A stretch of 64,000 nucleotides of DNA. Origin: Sphingobacterium thalpophilum. GTDB lineage: Bacteria > Bacteroidota > Bacteroidia > Sphingobacteriales > Sphingobacteriaceae. Every line of letters starts with the position of its first letter. The stretch's first letter is position 1. The position numbers and the translations under genes were made by a program. Positions 26,141-35,728 of the stretch are shown piece by piece. Where the stretch lies: the NCBI RefSeq assembly GCF_901482695.1, contig NZ_LR590484.1, forward strand, positions 5,332,001-5,396,000, written 5' to 3'. Under the pieces are notes generated by a model, which saw only the letters and a list, made by a program, of their open reading frames with translations, did no database searches and was not told the origin of the DNA.

Positions 26141-28411
26141 TTATTGTCCCGCCTGATTTTTACGGATAATATTCAATGCGCCTCCCGCTTTAAACCATTC
26201 GATCTGTTGTGCATTATAGGTATGATTTACCAAGATCTGTTCTTGTGTTCCATCTGAGTGATGTAAGACAAGTGTAAGTGGCTGGCCTGGGGCGAATGCA
26301 GTAAGCCCCACAATATCGATGGTATCGTCCTCCTGGATCTTATTATAGTCATCCTTGTCGACAAAAGTCAATGCCAACATTCCCTGCTTTTTGAGATTCG
26401 TCTCATGAATACGTGCAAAAGACTTCACCAAAACTGCACGTACTCCTAAATGGCGAGGCTCCATAGCCGCATGTTCGCGGGAAGAACCTTCACCGTAGTT
26501 TTCGTCTCCAACAACTATGGAGCCAATTCCACGTGCCTTATAATCCCGCTGCGTAGCCGGCACCGGTCCATATTCGCCTGTCAGCTGATTTTTCACGCTG
26601 TCTGTTTTCTCATTGAAGAAATTCACAGCACCGATCAACATATTATTTGAAATATTGTCGAGATGGCCACGGTATTTCAGCCATGGGCCGGCCATCGAAA
26701 TATGGTCGGTGGTGCATTTGCCTTTGGCCTTGATCAATAGTTTGAGCCCTTTTAAGTCTGTACCTTCCCAAGCTGCAAATGGTTCAAGCAATTGTAGGCG
26801 GTCCGAAGTAGGTGATACATCGACCACGACGTTGCTACCGTCTGCCGCCGGAGCCTGATAGCCCGGATCGTCCACAGCAAAGCCTCTCGTTGGCAGCTCA
26901 TCACCTGTAGGAGGATCCAACTTTACCTGCTCTCCCCTGCTATTGGTCAACGTATCCGTTACGGGGTTGAAACCCAAGTCGCCAGAGATAGCAATCGCCG
27001 CAACTAGTTCAGGCGACGCCACAAATGCATACGTATTTGGGTTACCATCAGCACGTTTGGCAAAGTTTCGGTTAAAGGAATGAACAATCGTGTTTTTCTC
27101 CTGTTTCTCGGCACCGACACGATCCCACATACCGATACATGGCCCGCAGGCATTTGTAAATATGGTTGCATTAAGATCCTCAAATGTCTTTAATAATCCG
27201 TCACGATCAGCTGTAAAACGAACCTGCTCGGAGCCCGGATTGATACCAAATTCAGCTTTGGTAATCAGACCTTTGTCAACTGCCTGCCGTGCAATGGACG
27301 CCGCACGTGAAAGATCCTCGTACGAAGAGTTGGTACATGAACCGATCAGTCCCCACTCCACTTTTAAAGGCCAGCCATTTTTTGTAGCTTCTTCACGCAT
27401 GCGTGAAACAGGTGTATATAAATCTGGTGTAAACGGGCCGTTTAATGAAGGCTCGAGTTCAGATAGATTGATCTCAATCAACTGATCGAAATAATGCTCT
27501 GGGTTGGCATAAACCTCCGCATCAGCCGTTAAGTGCTGTTTGATCGCATTCGCGGCGTCTGCGACCTCGGCACGGCCAGTGGCGCGTAAATACCGTTCCA
27601 TAGACTCATCGTATCCGAATGTGGATGTAGTCGCTCCGATTTCAGCCCCCATATTACAGATCGTTCCTTTTCCGGTACAGGATAAGGATTCCGCTCCCTC
27701 GCCAAAATATTCAACGATCGCACCTGTCCCACCTTTTACAGTCAGGATACCCGCGACTTTCAGAATGACATCTTTTGGAGCTGCCCATCCACTCAGTTTA
27801 CCGGTCAACTTAACACCAATCAATTTTGGAAATTTCAGTTCCCATGGCAGACCAGCCATCACATCACAGGCATCAGCTCCCCCAACACCAATAGCAACCA
27901 TCCCCAAACCACCAGCATTGACAGTATGCGAATCCGTACCGATCATCATTCCCCCCGGAAACGCATAGTTTTCCAGAACTACCTGATGGATAATACCTGC
28001 GCCCGGCTTCCAGAAACCAATACCATACTTATTGGATACCGAACTCAAAAAGTTAAACACTTCTGAACTCTCGTTTTTGGCACGAGCTAGATCTTTATCT
28101 GCTCCCTCCCTGGCCTGAATCAGGTGATCGCAGTGAACAGTGGAAGGAACAGCGACTTTTGGACGCCCCGCCTGCATGAATTGTAGCAAAGCCATCTGCG
28201 CCGTAGCATCTTGCATCGCTACACGGTCAGGAGCAAAATCAACGTAAGAAACCCCACGTTTGTATTCTTCGGTCGCAAGACCATCCCAAAGGTGCGCATA
28301 TAAAATTTTCTCGGATAAAGTCAAAGGTTTATTCACCACCTGACGAGCCGCAGCTATGCGTTCATCATAACGGCTATAGACCTTTTTTATCATGTCTATA
28401 TCAAATGCCAT
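26141..28411 (-). CDS. Aconitate hydratase, mitochondrial-type
   Basis: The enzyme interconverts citrate and isocitrate in the TCA cycle using a [4Fe-4S] cluster. The 756-residue length and order (large cluster-binding domains first, swivel domain last) match the mitochondrial-type aconitase subfamily, not AcnB. Cluster cysteines lie in GSCTNSSYEDL and in TNACGPCIGMW. The substrate-binding arginines include those in SFNRNFAKRADGNPNTYAF and the C-terminal GEGSSREHAAMEPR. It lies 53 bp downstream of acnB in the same direction and shares its terminator, so the two are likely cotranscribed. Confidence 0.95.
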   Translation of the reverse strand: MAFDIDMIKKVYSRYDERIAAARQVVNKPLTLSEKILYAHLWDGLATEEYKRGVSYVDFAPDRVAMQDATAQMALLQFMQAGRPKVAVPSTVHCDHLIQAREGADKDLARAKNESSEVFNFLSSVSNKYGIGFWKPGAGIIHQVVLENYAFPGGMMIGTDSHTVNAGGLGMVAIGVGGADACDVMAGLPWELKFPKLIGVKLTGKLSGWAAPKDVILKVAGILTVKGGTGAIVEYFGEGAESLSCTGKGTICNMGAEIGATTSTFGYDESMERYLRATGRAEVADAANAIKQHLTADAEVYANPEHYFDQLIEINLSELEPSLNGPFTPDLYTPVSRMREEATKNGWPLKVEWGLIGSCTNSSYEDLSRAASIARQAVDKGLITKAEFGINPGSEQVRFTADRDGLLKTFEDLNATIFTNACGPCIGMWDRVGAEKQEKNTIVHSFNRNFAKRADGNPNTYAFVASPELVAAIAISGDLGFNPVTDTLTNSRGEQVKLDPPTGDELPTRGFAVDDPGYQAPAADGSNVVVDVSPTSDRLQLLEPFAAWEGTDLKGLKLLIKAKGKCTTDHISMAGPWLKYRGHLDNISNNMLIGAVNFFNEKTDSVKNQLTGEYGPVPATQRDYKARGIGSIVVGDENYGEGSSREHAAMEPRHLGVRAVLVKSFARIHETNLKKQGMLALTFVDKDDYNKIQEDDTIDIVGLTAFAPGQPLTLVLHHSDGTQEQILVNHTYNAQQIEWFKAGGALNIIRKNQAGQ

Positions 28412-28464
28412 ATCTCTCTAATTTATGTTGTTTAATCAAGTTACTAAATTCTCTATCCTTATTT

Positions 28465-31227
28465 CTACTTTGTCGGAATAGGGGCAAACTTCGTTAGGTT
28501 AATGCCTTCCACAGCCGCTTTATATTCGTCAATATTAGGAATTCTACCTAAGATAGCGGAGAGAACAACAACCGGAGTCGAAGCCAGTAAAGACTCACCC
28601 TTCTTGCCCTCACGATCTTCTACAACACGGCCCTGAAACAGACGGGTCGAAGTAGCCATTACGGTATCGCCTTTGGCAGCTTTCTCCTGGTTGCCCATAC
28701 AAAGGTTACAACCGGGACGCTCTAAGTACATAATATTTTCATACTCCGTGCGGGCAGTACTCTTCGGCAATGCATCACTAAACTCAAATCCGGAATATTT
28801 TTGCAAAAATTCCCAATCTCCCTCTTCCTTCAGCTCGTCAATAATATTGTAAGTCGGAGCAGCAACAACCAATGGCGCTTCGAACTTAACATAACCTTTC
28901 TGTTGTTCGATGTTTTTGAGCATTTTTGAAACGATCTTCAAATCATCTTTGTGCACCATACAAGATCCCACAAAACCTAGATCTACCTTTTTGTTGCCAC
29001 CATAGTACGAAAGATCTCTTATCGTATCGTGTGTATAACGTTTGGATACATCCTCGTTGTTGACATCAGGGTCCGCAATCATCGGCTCCTCAATGATATC
29101 CAGATCGATGACAACCTCTGCATAGTATTTCGCATTATCATCTGGTTTTAATGCTGGTTTTACACCCGATTTAATCTCTTCGATACGCCTATTTGCTTTT
29201 TCGATCAAACCATGAAGGACATTGTTACTGTTTTCCATTCCTTTGTCAATCATGATCTGGATACGTTTCTTGGCAATTTCCAATGATTCGATCAACGTAT
29301 CGTCCTGCGAGATACAAATGGAGGCTTTTGCCTTCATCTCCGCAGTCCAGTCTGTAAAGGTAAACGCCTGATCGGCAAGTAATGTACCGATATGAACTTC
29401 AATGATACGCCCCTGAAATACATTTTCACCGCCAAACTGTTGCAACATCTGCGCCTGGGTCGCATGTACGACATCACGGAAATCCATATGCTGCTTCATG
29501 CTGCCTTTGAAAGTCACCTTTACCGATTCGGGAATAGGCATAGAAGCCTCACCTGTCGCCAAAGCCAGAGCAACAGTGCCGGAGTCAGCTCCGAACGCCA
29601 CACCTTTCGACATACGTGTATGGGAATCCCCGCCAATAATGATGGCCCATTCATCCACAGTGATATCGTTCAATACCTTGTGGATTACGTCAGTCATCGA
29701 ATGATATACGCCTTTCGGATCGCGTGCGGTGATCAATCCAAAATCATTCATAAACTTCATGAGTTTGGGAATATTCGCCTGCGCTTTCTTATCCCATACC
29801 GACGCGGTGTGACAGCCAGACTGGTAAGCACCGTCAACAGTAGGCGCGATCACCGTAGCTGCCATGGCTTCAAGCTCCTGAGCAGTCATTAACCCAGTAG
29901 TATCCTGTGAACCAACGATATTTACTTTCACACGCACATCAGAACCTGCATGCAATACTTTTCCCGGTGCCACGCCAACAGCATTTTTGTTGAATATCTT
30001 CTCGACTGCAGTCAACCCCTGGCCCGCTATCGTAATCTCCTTAGATGGAGCAAATACAACAGGCGCTTGAATACCTAAAGTCGCTGCCGCAAAGGTCTGA
30101 ATTTTCTTACCGAATACAATAGCATAAGAACCACCGGCTCGAATGAATTCCATCTTTTGAGGTGTCAGTGCTTTTGAAATGTCAATGAGCTCCCTATCTC
30201 CATGGTATAATTTTTTTGTCTTCGTATTGATAGTCAACAAGGTACCTGTCGCCACGGAGTACACCTCTTCCAAAACCGGCTCACCTTTTTCATTGCGGAC
30301 AACATTTCCATCTTCATCAACTTTTTTGACCCAGTTTTTAAGATCAATACCGATACCACCGGTGACGTCTACTGTCGTCAGGAAAATCGGAGAAATACCG
30401 TTTGTACCACCTACAATGGGAGCAATATTCACAAATGGCACGTATGGACTCGCTTGCTTACCTGTCCATAGAGCGACATTGTTCACCCCCGACATCCGCG
30501 ATGATCCCACTCCCATAGTTCCTTTTTCGGCGATCAGCATCACACTTCTGTCCGGATACTGAGTCTGCAACGCGCGAATCTCCTGCTGAGCCTCCGGTGT
30601 GATCATACATTTCCCGTGCAATTCACGGTCAGAACGCGAGTGCGCCTGATTTCCCGGAGATAATAAATCTGTTGAAATATCCCCCTCGCCCGCAATGAAC
30701 GTAACCACCTGAATCTCCTCTGCCACTTCGGGAAGCTTTGTAAAGAATTCAGCTCTGGCATAACTTTCTAAAATATCTTTAGCCACTGCGTTACCTTGTT
30801 CAAAAGCCGCTTTTAAACGAGCTGTATCAGCATCATATAAGAAAACTTGTGTTTTAAGAACTTCTGCAGCCTGTGTTGCTATCCCTACATCTGTACCTAA
30901 AGCAAGATCCAGCAACACACGAATAGAAGGGCCACCCTTCATGTGAGACAGTAATTCAAAAGCAAACTCAGGTGTAATTTCGGCAACAACCGATTGCCCC
31001 AAAATAATTTCCTTCAAAAATTCTGCTTTAACACCCGCCGCAGGAGTTGTTCCCGGCAATGTGTTGTAAATAAACAATCTTAAAGATTCCTCTCTATTTT
31101 CATTGTTTAAATCTTTAATCTGAGCAATTACTTCACTTAGTAATTCTGCTCCGTCAATTGGCTTGGGATGTAATCCCTGGCCAGCTCGTTCTACAACCTC
31201 TTGTACGTAATCGTTGTAAATACTCAT
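28465..31227 (-). CDS. acnB: Bifunctional aconitate hydratase 2 / 2-methylisocitrate dehydratase
   Basis: The 920-residue protein has the AcnB architecture: an N-terminal HEAT-like helical domain of about 160 residues, then the swivel domain (GVGSSRMSGVNNVALW), then the three cluster-binding domains. Cluster cysteines are seen in GSCMVHKDDL and ERPGCNLCMGNQ. AcnB enzymes act in the TCA cycle and can dehydrate 2-methylisocitrate in propionate metabolism; apo-AcnB can bind RNA in other bacteria. It is the upstream partner of a second aconitase gene. A 360-base region with one promoter-like element lies upstream. Confidence 0.97.
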   Translation of the reverse strand: MSIYNDYVQEVVERAGQGLHPKPIDGAELLSEVIAQIKDLNNENREESLRLFIYNTLPGTTPAAGVKAEFLKEIILGQSVVAEITPEFAFELLSHMKGGPSIRVLLDLALGTDVGIATQAAEVLKTQVFLYDADTARLKAAFEQGNAVAKDILESYARAEFFTKLPEVAEEIQVVTFIAGEGDISTDLLSPGNQAHSRSDRELHGKCMITPEAQQEIRALQTQYPDRSVMLIAEKGTMGVGSSRMSGVNNVALWTGKQASPYVPFVNIAPIVGGTNGISPIFLTTVDVTGGIGIDLKNWVKKVDEDGNVVRNEKGEPVLEEVYSVATGTLLTINTKTKKLYHGDRELIDISKALTPQKMEFIRAGGSYAIVFGKKIQTFAAATLGIQAPVVFAPSKEITIAGQGLTAVEKIFNKNAVGVAPGKVLHAGSDVRVKVNIVGSQDTTGLMTAQELEAMAATVIAPTVDGAYQSGCHTASVWDKKAQANIPKLMKFMNDFGLITARDPKGVYHSMTDVIHKVLNDITVDEWAIIIGGDSHTRMSKGVAFGADSGTVALALATGEASMPIPESVKVTFKGSMKQHMDFRDVVHATQAQMLQQFGGENVFQGRIIEVHIGTLLADQAFTFTDWTAEMKAKASICISQDDTLIESLEIAKKRIQIMIDKGMENSNNVLHGLIEKANRRIEEIKSGVKPALKPDDNAKYYAEVVIDLDIIEEPMIADPDVNNEDVSKRYTHDTIRDLSYYGGNKKVDLGFVGSCMVHKDDLKIVSKMLKNIEQQKGYVKFEAPLVVAAPTYNIIDELKEEGDWEFLQKYSGFEFSDALPKSTARTEYENIMYLERPGCNLCMGNQEKAAKGDTVMATSTRLFQGRVVEDREGKKGESLLASTPVVVLSAILGRIPNIDEYKAAVEGINLTKFAPIPTK

Positions 31228-31587
31228 AGATATCTGTCTTTCTATTTTAAGGGCAGCCTGGAAAATAGCATCGCTATCCTCCCACTGCGTTGTCTGTGAA
31301 AATTTAAGCTAATATAGGATAATAGCGCAATCACCTGAATCTTTCATTAGCTCTTTATAGCTCGTTTACTCCGTCAATTTATTTACCGTAAATCAACTAT
31401 TAGGACTAAACACAAAAATAGTGAAAATCAAATTTTAAACGCACGCATTCCATTCTTTTCAAGCAATTTGGAATGGTTCTAAACAAACACTTGCGCATTC
31501 CTGCCATATTTTTTTCAACGCCGTTTTGTCCTAATCCATCCATAAAAAAAAGAGGCGGTTCATTCAATTAAAACCACCTCTTCATTT
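31228..31587. other. Intergenic region upstream of acnB
   Basis: The stretch is AT-rich. It contains a minus-strand TATTTTTG at 31420-31413, which fits TAnnTTTG and would give a leader of about 180 nt for acnB. It also has a small inverted repeat CATTCCA/TGGAATG at 31446-31475 and the rpe terminator at its right end. I see no coding frame or known riboswitch. Confidence 0.4.
31543..31583 (-). terminator. Rho-independent terminator of rpe
   Basis: The minus strand forms an 11-bp stem AAGAGGTGGTT/AACCGCCTCTT with one wobble pair and a 10-base loop, then a run of T. It lies just downstream of rpe. Confidence 0.8.
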
Positions 31588-32268
31588 TTATATGCTATGA
31601 ACACTTATATCGATATCTTTCAACGATTTTATTGTCTCCAACGGGTCTGCTTCATTAAAAACAAAAGATCCCGCAACCAGTACATTCGCGCCGGCCTTCA
31701 GTAACTGTGCAGCATTGCCGGTCGTAACCCCACCGTCAATTTCAATCAACAGTGCATCGTTTACCCCTTTAGCCATCGCTTTCAGCTCCTGAACCTTCGC
31801 GTACGTATTAGGTATAAACTTCTGTCCACCAAATCCAGGATTAACTGACATTAGACACACTAAGTCCAGGTCCGCTATCACATCTTTCAAAAGTGCAACG
31901 GACGTATGCGGATTTAATGCCACGCCTGCTTTGCAGCCCAATTCTTTGATCGCAGCCAATGTGCGATGTAAATGTGTACAGGCCTCATAATGAACAGTAA
32001 TGATCTCTGCTCCCGAATCCTTACATACCTGAAGATATCTATCTGGGTCAACAATCATTAAATGTACATCTAACGGTTTTTTTGCATGTTTGGCTATGGC
32101 TTGCATCACCGGAAAACCAAAGGAAATATTGGGCACAAAAACGCCGTCCATAATATCGATATGAAACCAATCCGCTTCACTATTGTTTACCATGGTAATA
32201 TCATGCAGTAAATTTGCAAAGTCTGCGGCAAGAACGGAAGGTGCAATTAGATGTGATTTTGTTGACAT
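31588..32268 (-). CDS. rpe: Ribulose-phosphate 3-epimerase
   Basis: The enzyme interconverts D-ribulose 5-phosphate and D-xylulose 5-phosphate in the pentose phosphate pathway. With the start at 32268 (MSTKSHLIAPS) it has 226 residues, the usual TIM-barrel length. It shows APSVLAADFANL, the metal-binding WFHIDIMDGVFVPNISFG, LDVHLMIVDPDRYL, LMSVNPGFGGQKFIP and the catalytic IEIDGGVTTGNA, followed by the phosphate loop GANVLVAGSFVF. It is a single-gene unit. Confidence 0.96.
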   Translation of the reverse strand: MSTKSHLIAPSVLAADFANLLHDITMVNNSEADWFHIDIMDGVFVPNISFGFPVMQAIAKHAKKPLDVHLMIVDPDRYLQVCKDSGAEIITVHYEACTHLHRTLAAIKELGCKAGVALNPHTSVALLKDVIADLDLVCLMSVNPGFGGQKFIPNTYAKVQELKAMAKGVNDALLIEIDGGVTTGNAAQLLKAGANVLVAGSFVFNEADPLETIKSLKDIDISVHSI

Positions 32269-32283
32269 GTTGTATTTTTTCTG

Positions 32284-32291
32284 CAAAGATA
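32284..32291 (-). promoter_or_regulatory. -7 promoter element of rpe
   Basis: The minus strand reads TATCTTTG, matching TAnnTTTG, and ends 15 bases before the ATG at 32268. No -33 TTG is evident. The position rules out the longer frame from 32313. Confidence 0.45.
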
Positions 32292-32381
32292 GCAAGTATT
32301 TTTTGTTCGACACAGCATTCCGCCGGTTAAACTTTCGTGCAAAGACGAAGTAACAGAGGTCACAAAAAATAAATTTATAAC

Positions 32382-32389
32382 TACATTTG
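32382..32389 (+). promoter_or_regulatory. -7 promoter element of the 7TM-HD gene
   Basis: TACATTTG matches TAnnTTTG and lies 23 bases before the TTG codon at 32413 and 32 before the GTG at 32422. Confidence 0.45.
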
Positions 32390-32412
32390 TATATTAACTT
32401 TACATAAAAACA

Positions 32413-34539
32413 TTGTTTGCAGTGGGTAGATTAAAAATAAAGTACAAAAGAGAACTAAATACAACCGAGAACCTCATCCGAAAAATTGGACTGATAGTCA
32501 TTACGATCATATTGATTTGTATTTTTCTTCCCAAACAACCGCGTTTTCGTTATGAATTCCAAAAGGGAAAAGTTTGGAACCACGAGAACCTGATATCTCC
32601 TTATAATTTTGCAATCTTAAAAACACAGGAGGAACTGAATGCCGACAAAAAAAGTATTTTAAATACAATCCAGCCGATCTATAACGCCAATACCACAACT
32701 AGCAAAGAGCAGATCGACCAGTTCAATACGGACCTTTCAGAGAAATGGCAAAGTAGTAAGCTTGATACCACACATGAGAATATCAATGATTACAGAAGTG
32801 CGGGTAACGCTATATTGAATCACCTTTATGGAAAAGGCATCCTCTCACTGAATAACCGTTTTCAGAACCGCAACAACGACAGATCGCCAGCGTCGAGACA
32901 TTACAATTTCACCCTTATTCAGGATAAGGTGGCTACGCAAAAAAACACAGCCGATTGCTACACGATCGAAAGCTCTTATGCCTACATGAAAGATTTAATG
33001 CCAAAGCTAACCAAGATTAAACAAAAAGCCTGGCTAGAAGAGACACTTAAAAACTACATTACCATTAACTATATATATAATGATCAGCAAACGGAAGCCC
33101 TCGAACAAAATGCCATTGCCAGTATTTCGGCTACACGTGGTGTTGTCCAAAAGGGCGAATTAATCGCGGAGAAAGACAAAATCATCTCCAATGAAACGTA
33201 TCAAAAACTGGAATCTTTGCGTAAAGTATACGAAGATGAAGGCAAAATAAGTGGCAATCAAAGCTATGTTGCCCTCGGTCAGTTTCTCATTATCTCGCTT
33301 GCCCTCTCCATATTGATGGTATTTCTTTTCCTTTTCCGTAAAGACATTTATTTCAACAACCGGCTATTGATGATCATTATGATCGTCATTATAGGGATGC
33401 TATCCGTGCTCTCGTGGGCAATAAAAATCAAAATCCCTAATTTATATTATATTCCGTTTTGTGCTGTACCGATTATTATCCGCATTTTATTTGATACCAG
33501 GGTAGCGCTCAACATCCACCTGCTTATGGTCCTTCTGGCAGGTCTATTCGTCCCCAATAGCTTCGAGTTCGTTTTCTTGCAGTTCATGGCGGGGATCGTA
33601 GCTATCTACAGTATCAAGACCCTGGTCAAACGAGAGCAGCTATTTATTTCTTCTGCAATTATTTTAGGCACCTACTGGATTGCGTATATAGGTCTGGTGG
33701 TCACCCGCAATGGTTCGATAGATACCATTTACTGGTCTGATCTGCTTCCGTTTCTGGTTAGCGTAATGATAACTCTCCTGGCTTATCCGATGATTTATGC
33801 GTTCGAGAAACTGTTTGGCATTGTATCTGATTTAACGTTAATGGAGCTGACCAACAGCAATTCCAAATTGTTAAGGGAACTTTCTTTTAAAGCACCGGGC
33901 ACCTTTCAGCATTCGTTGCAGGTGGCCAATCTTGCAGAAGCTGCGATCTATAAAATTGGTGGCAATCCATTACTGGTACGCGCAGGAGCACTTTACCACG
34001 ATATCGGTAAACTAACTAATCCGCAGTTCTTTATTGAAAATCAAAAAACAGAAAAAAATCCACACGACGAACTGTCCCCAGAACAGAGTGCTCAGATTAT
34101 TATTTCTCATGTGATCAAAGGCGTGGATATTGCTAAGAAACATCAACTTCCTGACGTCATCCTTGATTTTATCCGCACTCACCATGGTACAACACGCGTC
34201 GATTATTTTTATAACCTTTTTGTCAAAAACAACCCTGACAAACTGGTTGACGAGTCACTCTTTACTTATCCAGGACCTATCCCCTTCTCCAAAGAGACTG
34301 CCGTTCTGATGATGGCCGATTCGGTAGAAGCCGCCTCCAGGGCATTGAAAGAACCCTCAGAAGACTCCATCAATAACCTCGTTGATAAAATCATCGAACA
34401 TAAATTAATGCGCGGACAGTTCAACAATAGTAACATTACACTGAAAGATATTACAGAATCCGCCGTTATTTTCAAGTCAATGCTGAAAAGTATCTATCAC
34501 GTGCGTGTCGATTATGATTTAAGTAAAAAAACATTATAA
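32413..34539 (+). CDS. PgpH-like 7TM-HD cyclic dinucleotide phosphodiesterase
   Basis: The 708-residue protein has the architecture of the 7TMR-HDED/7TM-HD family. One N-terminal membrane helix (LIVITIILICIFLP) is followed by an extracytoplasmic domain of about 240 residues, seven closely spaced membrane segments (about 290-460), and a cytoplasmic HD domain. The HD motif reads GTFQHSLQVANLAEAA...ALYHDIGKL, with further ligands in IISHVIKG and IRTHHGTTRVDYF. Characterised members such as Listeria PgpH hydrolyse c-di-AMP; that role here is inference. The first usable codon is TTG at 32413, but GTG at 32422 is an equally plausible start. Confidence 0.9.
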   Translation: MFAVGRLKIKYKRELNTTENLIRKIGLIVITIILICIFLPKQPRFRYEFQKGKVWNHENLISPYNFAILKTQEELNADKKSILNTIQPIYNANTTTSKEQIDQFNTDLSEKWQSSKLDTTHENINDYRSAGNAILNHLYGKGILSLNNRFQNRNNDRSPASRHYNFTLIQDKVATQKNTADCYTIESSYAYMKDLMPKLTKIKQKAWLEETLKNYITINYIYNDQQTEALEQNAIASISATRGVVQKGELIAEKDKIISNETYQKLESLRKVYEDEGKISGNQSYVALGQFLIISLALSILMVFLFLFRKDIYFNNRLLMIIMIVIIGMLSVLSWAIKIKIPNLYYIPFCAVPIIIRILFDTRVALNIHLLMVLLAGLFVPNSFEFVFLQFMAGIVAIYSIKTLVKREQLFISSAIILGTYWIAYIGLVVTRNGSIDTIYWSDLLPFLVSVMITLLAYPMIYAFEKLFGIVSDLTLMELTNSNSKLLRELSFKAPGTFQHSLQVANLAEAAIYKIGGNPLLVRAGALYHDIGKLTNPQFFIENQKTEKNPHDELSPEQSAQIIISHVIKGVDIAKKHQLPDVILDFIRTHHGTTRVDYFYNLFVKNNPDKLVDESLFTYPGPIPFSKETAVLMMADSVEAASRALKEPSEDSINNLVDKIIEHKLMRGQFNNSNITLKDITESAVIFKSMLKSIYHVRVDYDLSKKTL

Positions 34540-34622
34540 TTTTAATCGCCAAACAACAAATTGAATTTCAAACCCTTATTGTGACATTACATTTTTTTTG
34601 ATACTTTTTTGCAATACAGGCT

Positions 34623-34652
34623 TTGCAGAATCAAATAATTGCCTTATGTTTG
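34623..34652 (+). promoter_or_regulatory. Consensus promoter of tRNA-Ser
   Basis: TTG (34623-34625), 19 bases and TATGTTTG (34645-34652) match the Bacteroidota consensus exactly. The transcript would start about 10 bases before the tRNA. Confidence 0.75.
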
Positions 34653-34666
34653 CAATGTCAAAACAC

Positions 34667-34756
34667 GGAGAGGTGCCTGAGAGGCCGAAAGGAACAGTTT
34701 GCTAAACTGTCGTACTGGAAACGGTACCGCGGGTTCGAATCCCGCTCTCTCCGCCA
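34667..34756 (+). tRNA. tRNA-Ser(GCU)
   Basis: A 90-nt class II tRNA with encoded CCA. The acceptor stem pairs GGAGAGG with TCTCTCC (one G-T pair). The anticodon loop presents GCT at 34701-34703 within CAGTTTGCTAAACTG. A long variable arm (CGTACTGGAAACGGTACCG) is typical of serine tRNAs, and the T loop is TTCGAAT between GCGGG and CCCGC. GCU decodes AGC and AGU. Promoter and terminator are both recognisable, so it is a single-gene unit. Confidence 0.97.
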
Positions 34757-34763
34757 CGACAAC

Positions 34764-34801
34764 AACGCTATCCCATCTTACAAGGGATAGCGTTTTTTTT
34801 T
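34764..34801 (+). terminator. Terminator of tRNA-Ser
   Basis: An 11-bp stem AACGCTATCCC/GGGATAGCGTT followed by a run of T begins eight bases after the tRNA CCA end. Confidence 0.85.
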
Positions 34802-34936
34802 GTCCCAATAGTTATTTGTTCCCATAGTTAAAGACCTCATGGTACGGGGAAGCAAATTTCACCTGGTCAATTGAATATTTTGACAGCGACATAGGTAAAG
34901 AATTATACCCTTTTCAACAACGGCGTTGGTCTGTAT

Positions 34937-35491
34937 TTAGTCAGTCGCTGCCGTCTTATAGTATAGAATAACCGCTCCCCCACTAAAGGTCTTCACTCCC
35001 GTTAATTTAAGAATAATCCTATTGCTTATATTTTCAAATAACGACAGACCTCTTCCGGCGACGACAGGGTAGACACATAACTGATATTCGTCAATCAGTT
35101 GAAGATTCATTAATTGTACAATGAGACTCCGGCTGCCGACAATAATATCTCTACCGGGTTGCTGTTTTAATTTTTGAATCTCCTTGCCCAACTCTCCAAC
35201 TGCTAACGTCGCACTCTTCCAGGCGATATCTTTCAGACTGTGTGAAAAGACAATCTTGGGTATTTTATCAATTGCGCGCGCAAAGTCATCCATCGATTTT
35301 TCACCCGAAGGATTTCTGACATAGGGTAACCAATATTCCATAAGATGAAAGGTTATCCTACCGTACAAAATAGCATCCGCCTGATTAAGCAGATCCGTAT
35401 AGTGGCTATGTATTTCCTGGTCGGGAATACCTGCTGTATGATCACAAATCCCATCAAGTGTCATATTGAATGCTGCAATTATTTTTCTCAT
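34937..35491 (-). CDS. Dihydrofolate reductase-family (RibD C-terminal) protein
   Basis: The 184-residue protein matches the RibD_C/DHFR-like fold widely found as an orphan reductase in Bacteroidota and Actinobacteria. It begins MRKIIAAFNMTLDGICDH, in the place of the DHFR nucleotide-binding strand. It continues with AILYGRITFHLMEYW (the YGRxT block), KIVFSHSLKD, IIVGSRSLIVQLM (the G-S-G-like NADPH loop) and ELCVYPVVAGRGLSLFE-like sequence near the C-terminus. It is probably not the housekeeping folate enzyme; its substrate is unknown. It is a single gene with no visible operon partner. Confidence 0.85.
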   Translation of the reverse strand: MRKIIAAFNMTLDGICDHTAGIPDQEIHSHYTDLLNQADAILYGRITFHLMEYWLPYVRNPSGEKSMDDFARAIDKIPKIVFSHSLKDIAWKSATLAVGELGKEIQKLKQQPGRDIIVGSRSLIVQLMNLQLIDEYQLCVYPVVAGRGLSLFENISNRIILKLTGVKTFSGGAVILYYKTAATD

Positions 35492-35701
35492 ATCAGTACG
35501 ACGGTTTTATTGCTCATTAAATTTAACACCTTAAATTTGCCTGGAACTTTACATAGGACAAGAATTAATATAATTTACCCGACAGCACAGTAGCGGCATC
35601 CAGCGCGTATTCAAAAATAGACTTCACGGCAAAATTGTATCATGCAGCATTGTCTATAGAAAATACCTGAAACCAGTGATTCGCGTTAACAGAAATTCGT
35701 C

Positions 35702-35709
35702 TATTTTTG
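35702..35709 (+). promoter_or_regulatory. -7 promoter element of the SH3-domain protein gene
   Basis: TATTTTTG matches TAnnTTTG and lies 19 bases before the ATG at 35729; no -33 TTG is present. Confidence 0.45.
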
Positions 35710-35728
35710 CAGAAAAGCTCAACAGCAT

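Noticed and set aside
27540..27968. 142-codon plus-strand frame inside the aconitase gene
   Set aside because: It is antisense to a clear aconitase with the usual codon pattern; such shadow frames are common opposite conserved genes.
29392..29892. 166-codon plus-strand frame inside acnB
   Set aside because: It is antisense to intact acnB and has no signature.
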